A stretch of DNA of 64,000 nt from Enterobacterales bacterium CwR94 (GTDB lineage: Bacteria; Pseudomonadota; Gammaproteobacteria; Enterobacterales; Enterobacteriaceae). The DNA is taken from positions 832,087-896,086 of the forward strand of contig KZ478059.1 of the NCBI GenBank assembly GCA_002837195.1, in the 5' to 3' direction. Below are positions 58,884-64,000 of the stretch, piece after piece. The notes beneath the pieces were generated by a model. The model was not told the DNA's origin, did not search any database, and saw nothing but the letters and a program-made list of their open reading frames with translations. The first letter of the stretch is position 1; the number at the start of each line of letters is the position of its first letter. Position numbers and translations under genes: made by a program.

Positions 58884-60323
58884 CTAAGCCAGGCGTTGAA
58901 AGGTCGCCACCTTAGTCTCCTCCAGGGATTGGTCACTGCGCGGCGTAATACTGCGTAAATCATTAAGATAGCTTTCACGCCAGTGTGAAATATCCTGCTT
59001 ACGCAATACGCTCATCATGTCGTTGTAGCGTGAAATGCGTTCAGCCAGTGGCATCGACAGCGCTTTATCCAGCGCGGCCGCCACTTCATCGCGATCGTAA
59101 GGGTTCACAATGAGCGCCGAGGTCAGTTCATTGGCCGCCCCCGCAAATCGGGAGAGCACCAATACGCCGGGATTATCCGGGTTTTGAGCCGCAACATATT
59201 CTTTCGCCACCAGATTCATGCCATCGCGTAATGGCGTCACTAAACCGACATTGGTGAGCCGAAAAATCTTCATCAGCAAACGGCGATCAAAGTGCTGATT
59301 CAGATAATAGAGCGGCGTCCATCCTAAAGTGCCGTATTGACCATTGATACGTCCGGCTTCGGTTTCCAGTTGATGTCGAATGTCCTGATAAGCCTGCACG
59401 TCTCCCCGCGAGGTCGGCGCAATCTGTGAGTAACGAATTTTACCGTGATGCTGCGGATAGTTTTCCAACAACGCTTCATAGGCCAGAAAGCGCTCGGGTA
59501 ACCCTTTGGAATAATCCAAACGTTCGCAGGCGATAATGTTCTTGATATCGCCCAGTTGCTGTTTCATGGCGGCCATCTTCGGCGGCAGTGGCCCTTCGGC
59601 CATCTCTTTTATCGCGTCGGGTTCAATGCCAATCGGATACACCTGGGTAATAAAAGGTTTCCCACAGGCGCGATGGTGGAACGTTTCCTCTGTTTGCACC
59701 TGCGTATGCAGCGACAAGGTATCGAGAAATGCCACGCGATCGCTTTCTGTCTGGAAACCCAGCAAGTCGTAATCAGTTAGCATTTCCAGTAACTCTTCAT
59801 GCGGTGGCAGCGCATTGAAGATCTCCGCCGTCGGGAACGGGATGTGTAAAAAGAAACCAATGCGGTTGTTAATCCCTAATTCACGGCAGTAGCGTGCAAA
59901 CGGCAGCAGGTGGTAATCGTGGATCCACAGGATATCATCCGGTTCGATCAGCGGTTTTAATCGCTCCGCCAGCTTTTTGTTTACTTTACAGTAGCCTTCC
60001 CAGGCTTCACGCTGGAACTGCACCAGATCTAAACGGTAATGGAAAGCGGGCCAGATAACGGTATTTGAAAACTGACAGTAATAGAGGTCATAGTCATTTT
60101 GCGTCAGACTAAACGAGGCATAGGTAATGCCATCGTGCTGCTGTGAGGTCAGCTTATCCTCATCCTCTTCTTCCCCAATGGCGCAAATATCGCCATTCCA
60201 GCCATACCATAATCCCCCGGTGGTTTTCAGCGCGTCCAAAATACCCACAGCCAACCCACCAGCACCGGTTTTACTGCCATCGGGTATTGCGATGCGGTTA
60301 GATACGACGACTAAGCGACTCAT
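58884..60323 (-). CDS. otsA: Trehalose-6-phosphate synthase
   Basis: Joins UDP-glucose and glucose 6-phosphate to trehalose 6-phosphate for osmotic protection. GT20 family, 479 residues from ATG 60323 (MSRLVVVSNRIAIPDGSKTGAGGLAVG). LWIHDYHLLPFA, HIPFPTAEIF, ERLDYSKGLPERFLAYE and TPLRDGMNLVAKEYVAAQ are the expected motifs. It overlaps the end of otsB by 26 nt, as in E. coli, so the two are coupled; otsBA is sigma-S controlled in E. coli. Confidence 0.97.
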   Translation of the reverse strand: MSRLVVVSNRIAIPDGSKTGAGGLAVGILDALKTTGGLWYGWNGDICAIGEEEDEDKLTSQQHDGITYASFSLTQNDYDLYYCQFSNTVIWPAFHYRLDLVQFQREAWEGYCKVNKKLAERLKPLIEPDDILWIHDYHLLPFARYCRELGINNRIGFFLHIPFPTAEIFNALPPHEELLEMLTDYDLLGFQTESDRVAFLDTLSLHTQVQTEETFHHRACGKPFITQVYPIGIEPDAIKEMAEGPLPPKMAAMKQQLGDIKNIIACERLDYSKGLPERFLAYEALLENYPQHHGKIRYSQIAPTSRGDVQAYQDIRHQLETEAGRINGQYGTLGWTPLYYLNQHFDRRLLMKIFRLTNVGLVTPLRDGMNLVAKEYVAAQNPDNPGVLVLSRFAGAANELTSALIVNPYDRDEVAAALDKALSMPLAERISRYNDMMSVLRKQDISHWRESYLNDLRSITPRSDQSLEETKVATFQRLA

Positions 60324-61092
60324 CACTCTCACTCCTTACCCGTGTTGTGCTCTGTTGTAATAGTAATGTTTTCAGCCAGTGCCGCAGTGCGCCAACATTC
60401 TGCAGGCGGTGCTGGGCGGCGGTTGGCCCCTCGCCGATCTTGACCGAGATGCCTCCCTGCTGATTCACCACCTTGAAGCCGGCTTCATCGGTCACATCAT
60501 CACCAAAAAACAGCGGCTGACGTCCCTGAAACGGAGCGGCCTGCATAAAACGCATAATCGCTTCACCTTTACTGACGCCAACGGGTTTCAATTCCGCCAC
60601 ACACTTGCCGGGCTGTAACACCAGTTCAGGATGTTCAGCCACCGTCTGGCGAGCCAGGGTCAATATTGTGTTTTCATAGTGCGGCACCTGGCGATAGTGC
60701 AATGCAAAGGCACTGCCTTTGTCTTCCAACAGCGTGCCCGGCATTTCGCTTAAGGCCGCACTGAGTTTATCGGCGAGCAGAGCCGACAAGGCGTGAGGCA
60801 ACGTGATGCGATGCACTTCACCTCTGATATCGCGGTGTTCGGCACCATGGATCCCCGCCACGGGCAAAATCAGAGGTGAAATTAAAGCATCCAGTTCTTC
60901 AACCGGTCGGCCGGATACCAGTGCCACAGCGCCCTGGGTTTGCTGAACCAATTCCTGTAACGCAGCATTGACAGAGGGAGGGATACACACCTCTTCTGGA
61001 CGAGGTTTGATCTCCGCCAGCGTTCCATCAACATCAAAGAAAAAAGCACACTCCCCGACAGGGATTTGAGGGAGCGGAGAAAGGTTTGTCAC
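60298..61092 (-). CDS. otsB: Trehalose-6-phosphate phosphatase
   Basis: HAD-family phosphatase that makes free trehalose from trehalose 6-phosphate. The 264 residues have the nucleophile motif FFFDVDGTLAEI, LVSGRP, and FFGDDVTDEAGF with the metal-binding aspartates. First gene of otsBA; the start of otsA lies inside its 3' end. E. coli has arabinose-transport genes upstream; here a LysE-type exporter gene is next. Confidence 0.97.
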   Translation of the reverse strand: MTNLSPLPQIPVGECAFFFDVDGTLAEIKPRPEEVCIPPSVNAALQELVQQTQGAVALVSGRPVEELDALISPLILPVAGIHGAEHRDIRGEVHRITLPHALSALLADKLSAALSEMPGTLLEDKGSAFALHYRQVPHYENTILTLARQTVAEHPELVLQPGKCVAELKPVGVSKGEAIMRFMQAAPFQGRQPLFFGDDVTDEAGFKVVNQQGGISVKIGEGPTAAQHRLQNVGALRHWLKTLLLQQSTTRVRSESDESLSRRI

Positions 61093-61294
61093 AGTTCCTC
61101 CTGCATCAACTAACGGTGAGAATAAAATAGTGGGATGTCTCCTTACGGTTATTTTTGCTTCCCGCTAACGGGTTCAATCAGTGGGTCTTTTGCGACCAAT
61201 ATCACAAAAGTATAGACAGCATTCGGAACTTCGCCATGTGCCTGACTGGCCGCTTCGCTTATCTGACGGGCGGTGACGCATCGTAGGAAAGTTT

Positions 61295-61918
61295 TTACGC
61301 TTTCAGCAGGATGAAAAAAGCATGGGCCTGGTACAGTAACCCACTCAGGGCCAGTAGCAGCAACGCCAGAGAGCTCAGCCGTATTAGCAGGGGATAGCAG
61401 CGGGGAGAGAAAACATGGCGCACAATCAGGATCCAGCCTGACATAATCAGCAGGTCCATACACAGCCAAACCAGCATTAAAATTAGCGCACTGGTCATAA
61501 ATATCGGAGTTATCTGAATAAATTGCGGCAGTAATGCGGCAAAAAACAGGATGTCTTTGGGGTTCGCAATGCCCACCAATAATCCCCGGCGCAACCCGCT
61601 GGCATCCTGCTGCCCATATTGTTGCGTAGACACCGTCGACGTTTTCATGCCTTGCCACGCAAGCCAGCCGATATATCCCGCGCCGAGGAAGGTCAACAGG
61701 GTTAATCCACTGGCAGGCAGCGCAATCATTCCCCTCAGTAACACCAGCGCGGCAGCCATTAAAATCAGTGATGCCACATTCGCCCCGGCAAGCACCCGCA
61801 GCGCCGGGCGTGTTCCCTGCTGTGCCGCCGTGGTGATTAACATCATCACCACGGGGCCTGGCGTAATCAGCAACACCGCCACGCACAATACCCAACTGCC
61901 TAACAGCATCCCATTCAC
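61295..61918 (-). CDS. LysE/RhtB-family amino acid exporter
   Basis: Inner-membrane exporter of 207 residues with about six hydrophobic segments. LLITPGPVVMMLITTAAQQGTRPALRVLAGANVAS near the N-terminus and GLRRGLLVGIANPKDILFFAALLPQFI are the family signatures. Substrate not predictable, probably an amino acid. It is divergent from a LysR-type regulator 114 nt away, which probably controls it. A frame in another register spanning this gene is a shadow. Confidence 0.9.
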   Translation of the reverse strand: MNGMLLGSWVLCVAVLLITPGPVVMMLITTAAQQGTRPALRVLAGANVASLILMAAALVLLRGMIALPASGLTLLTFLGAGYIGWLAWQGMKTSTVSTQQYGQQDASGLRRGLLVGIANPKDILFFAALLPQFIQITPIFMTSALILMLVWLCMDLLIMSGWILIVRHVFSPRCYPLLIRLSSLALLLLALSGLLYQAHAFFILLKA

Positions 61919-62032
61919 TCTGCTTATCCTCTTTCAATACCTGATGGCCCATTATTAAAAGCCGGCGAGGAATTGAAAAATGGATAATGCTGAGGTTGAA
62001 TGTGAGTAAAACTCAACAATGAGCGATTACCG

Positions 62033-62947
62033 ATGCCACACTCTTTGCCCCCACTCTATGCACTGCGCGCCTTTGAGGCTGCGGCAAACTATGGCTCTTT
62101 TTCACAGGCTGCCCTTTCACTCAATCTGACGCCCGGTGCCATCAGCCGCCATGTAAAAACTCTGGAGCAGTGGTTCGGTCGTCCGCTGTTTCTGCGCCGG
62201 GGCCCAACGGTTGAAGCCACGCCCGCCGCGCGCGAGTTTGCCCGTCAGTTGCAACAAGGCTTTGGGCAGATTGAACACGCCTGTCGGCATTTCCAGCATC
62301 AGCAAAATGCGCTGCGCCTGAAAGCCCCGTCAACGCTCACTACGCGCTGGTTACTCGAGGTGTTACAACACTTTCATCAGCAGCCTGCGCACCCGCAGGT
62401 ACATGTCACCAGCGTGTGGATGGATGTGGATCATATTGATTTTCGCCATGAACCCTTTGATTGTGCCATTTTGCTTGGCAATGGCCATTTCGGTGCCGAG
62501 ACGCAGTCGACCTTGCTGTTTGCCGAGTGGCTGATTCCCGTCTGTGCCCCTTCGCTGCTGGAAAGCGCACGTCATCAGCTCGCCGAATGCACGGCATTGC
62601 ACCCTTCGGCAGATGGTCGAGACTGGCGACGTTGGCTGCAGGCAGTGTATCCCACCCATCCGCCTTTACTTGGGCGTAGCGTGGTGTTTGATACGCTGGA
62701 ACAAGGCACACAGGCCGCGCTTTTTGGGCACGGCATCACCATTGCGGATTGGTTTTTAACGCGCCCGGCGATTGAAAATCACCTGTTGGCACTGCCCTTT
62801 CCCGAGGCCGTTGCCACGGGTGATGGCTATTACCTGGTCTACCCAACAAACAGCCCACTGGCGTCCCTGCTCGCCCCGCTGGAGCAGGCGTTGCTGCATG
62901 CCGCCCCGGCGGACTTCCCGGCAGGCATGATTCTGCATGGTCACTGA
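62033..62947 (+). CDS. LysR-type regulator (GcvA-like)
   Basis: Transcription regulator of 304 residues. N-terminal winged helix-turn-helix (PPLYALRAFEAAANYGSFSQAALSLNLTPGAISRHVKTLEQWFGRPLFLRR) followed by a periplasmic-binding-protein-like effector domain with GHGITIADWFL. The shape of the HTH region resembles the GcvA subgroup. It is divergent from the LysE-type exporter, the usual layout for a regulator and its amino acid efflux target. It is convergent with umuC. Confidence 0.9.
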   Translation: MPHSLPPLYALRAFEAAANYGSFSQAALSLNLTPGAISRHVKTLEQWFGRPLFLRRGPTVEATPAAREFARQLQQGFGQIEHACRHFQHQQNALRLKAPSTLTTRWLLEVLQHFHQQPAHPQVHVTSVWMDVDHIDFRHEPFDCAILLGNGHFGAETQSTLLFAEWLIPVCAPSLLESARHQLAECTALHPSADGRDWRRWLQAVYPTHPPLLGRSVVFDTLEQGTQAALFGHGITIADWFLTRPAIENHLLALPFPEAVATGDGYYLVYPTNSPLASLLAPLEQALLHAAPADFPAGMILHGH

Positions 62948-62970
62948 TCATCAGGTGCCATGCGCATGCG

Positions 62971-64000
62971 CTAGTTGGCGTGCGCAATCGGCAAATCAGC
63001 GACCCGCGTGGTGTAGGCGGGTGACAGCATGTCCCGTTTCATTTGCCAGGTTTGCCGTATGCCCTGGCCAGCAAACCACAGCGTATGACGTCCTGATTGA
63101 TTTATCTTGTCCATTACAGCCATTAATTGCTGGCTATTGCGTTGCGGCTGCAAGGTATCAAACAAGTTGAACTGCGCTACTCCCTCGCTGAAAAAATCCC
63201 CCAGCATGATACCGGCTTTCATATAACGATGGCCGGGTATCCAGATGGTATCGAGGCAGGCAATGGCAAGACGGACAATATCGCGTGTGTCATTCGAAGG
63301 AAAAGGCAACTGTGCAGTGGCTTGATTGGCGTAAAACACCTCGCCTTCTGCGTGCGGGCTGGTGCGAATAAAAGTGGAGACCTGGCGACAAAACTGCTTT
63401 TCTTTGCGCAGCTTTGCGCCAGCCCGTTCAGCGTAAGCGCACACGGCCTGGCGCATTTCGGCATACTCGCTAATGCGTGAACCAAAGGAGCGGCTGCAGA
63501 GAATATTTTGCTTGCTGCTGACCTCTTCCAGCGTCAGGCACGACTCCCCGCGCAGTTCGCGGACGGTACGTTCCAGCACTACATTGAATGTTTTGCGGAT
63601 CGTAGCCGGTGAGGCATTTGCCAGATCCAGCGCCGTTTCAATTCCCATCACCGCCAGCCGTTTAGCGATGCGCCGTCCAACCCCCCAGACTTCCGCCACC
63701 GGTACCCTTGCCAGCAACTTACGTTGGCGCAAGGGGCAAGACAGATCCACGACGCCGCCCGTTGCTGGCCAGGTTTTGGCAGCATAATTGGCCAGTTTGG
63801 CCAGCGTCTTGGTGGGGGCGATCCCTACGCCGACCGTCAGGCCCGTATCCTGTTTGACTCGCTCCTTCACGGCCTCTCCGAACGCCAGCAGGGAGACATA
63901 TTTCCCTGTATCACTGAAAGCTAAAAAGGCCTCATCGATGGAGTATATCTCCAGCGTAGGTGACATCATCTCCAGCAACGTCATTACCCGCTGGCTCATA
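62971..64000 (-). CDS. umuC: DNA polymerase V catalytic subunit (5' truncated)
   Basis: Y-family lesion-bypass polymerase, active with UmuD' in the SOS response. About 343 C-terminal residues are in the window; the start lies beyond the right edge (E. coli UmuC is 422). IYSIDEAFLAF holds the catalytic acidic pair, followed by VGVGIAPTKTLAKLANYAAK, the helix-hairpin-helix VWGVGRRIAKRLAVMGI, the little-finger domain and a C-terminal tail ending LPIAHAN. Any umuD and LexA box would be outside the window. Confidence 0.95.
   Translation of the reverse strand, partial: MSQRVMTLLEMMSPTLEIYSIDEAFLAFSDTGKYVSLLAFGEAVKERVKQDTGLTVGVGIAPTKTLAKLANYAAKTWPATGGVVDLSCPLRQRKLLARVPVAEVWGVGRRIAKRLAVMGIETALDLANASPATIRKTFNVVLERTVRELRGESCLTLEEVSSKQNILCSRSFGSRISEYAEMRQAVCAYAERAGAKLRKEKQFCRQVSTFIRTSPHAEGEVFYANQATAQLPFPSNDTRDIVRLAIACLDTIWIPGHRYMKAGIMLGDFFSEGVAQFNLFDTLQPQRNSQQLMAVMDKINQSGRHTLWFAGQGIRQTWQMKRDMLSPAYTTRVADLPIAHAN

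Noticed and set aside
61149..61952. 267-codon minus-strand frame across the LysE-type gene
   Set aside because: It runs in another register over a clear LysE-family exporter, and its composition is not protein-like; only about 145 nt lie outside that gene and no start with a ribosome site is seen there.

Overview
This 64 kb window is chromosomal DNA from an enterobacterium, most likely the family Erwiniaceae (Pantoea or Erwinia). The gene order follows the Escherichia coli zwf-hexR-pykA-lpxM-mepM-znu-ruv-aspS-cmo-cutC-argS-flh-che-mot-flhDC-ots backbone. A dfoJACS desferrioxamine siderophore operon, known from Pantoea and Erwinia, sits at the pykA/lpxM junction. The Entner-Doudoroff gene edd is missing between zwf and eda, and one chemoreceptor gene stands where E. 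coli has tar and tap. I see no tRNA, rRNA, CRISPR array, prophage or insertion sequence.

Layout. 1-6.6 kb: partial BCCT osmolyte transporter, then sugar-acid and glycolysis genes (eda, zwf, hexR, pykA) with a HexR-like operator at zwf. 6.6-13.5 kb: dfoJ-dfoA-dfoC-dfoS, turning lysine into desferrioxamine and exporting it; a Fur-like box lies inside its promoter and a near-consensus CRP site upstream. 13.5-18.5 kb: lpxM, mepM, and the divergent znuA / znuCB zinc importer around a Zur box. 18.5-24 kb: ruvB, ruvA (LexA box), ruvC, yebC, nudB, aspS. 24-28 kb: yecD, yecE, yecN, cmoA, cmoB. 28-31.3 kb: an accessory stretch where E. coli has torYZ; it holds poorly known envelope proteins, a 45-residue lipoprotein and a 1.2 kb gene-free region with small-RNA signals. 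31.2-36.3 kb: cutC (with a MicL-like RNA from its 3' end), a MalY/PatB-type lyase, yecM, a 45-residue membrane peptide and argS. 36.4-43.5 kb: an accessory envelope island between argS and flhE. 43.8-58 kb: flhE-A-B, cheZYBR, one receptor, cheWA, motBA and flhCD, all on the minus strand. 58-64 kb: otsAB, a LysE/LysR pair and the start-truncated umuC.

The least ordinary parts are these. First, a predicted 90-nt small RNA at about 30794-30883 carries an 18-nt match, recalled from memory, to the conserved seed of ArcZ, although this is not the arcZ locus. Second, the argS-flhE island encodes a rhomboid protease fused to a beta-propeller, next to a three-gene operon for a beta-helix-like secreted protein, a MORN-repeat secreted protein and a lipoprotein. 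Third, several regulatory elements overlap tightly: the ruvA LexA operator is also the stem of a ruvC terminator, a sigma-28 promoter inside flhC feeds a terminator ahead of motA (the layout of MotR RNA), and a CRP site abuts the sigma-28 promoter of the chemoreceptor gene.

All identifications come from reading the sequence and from remembered family features; no database search was run.
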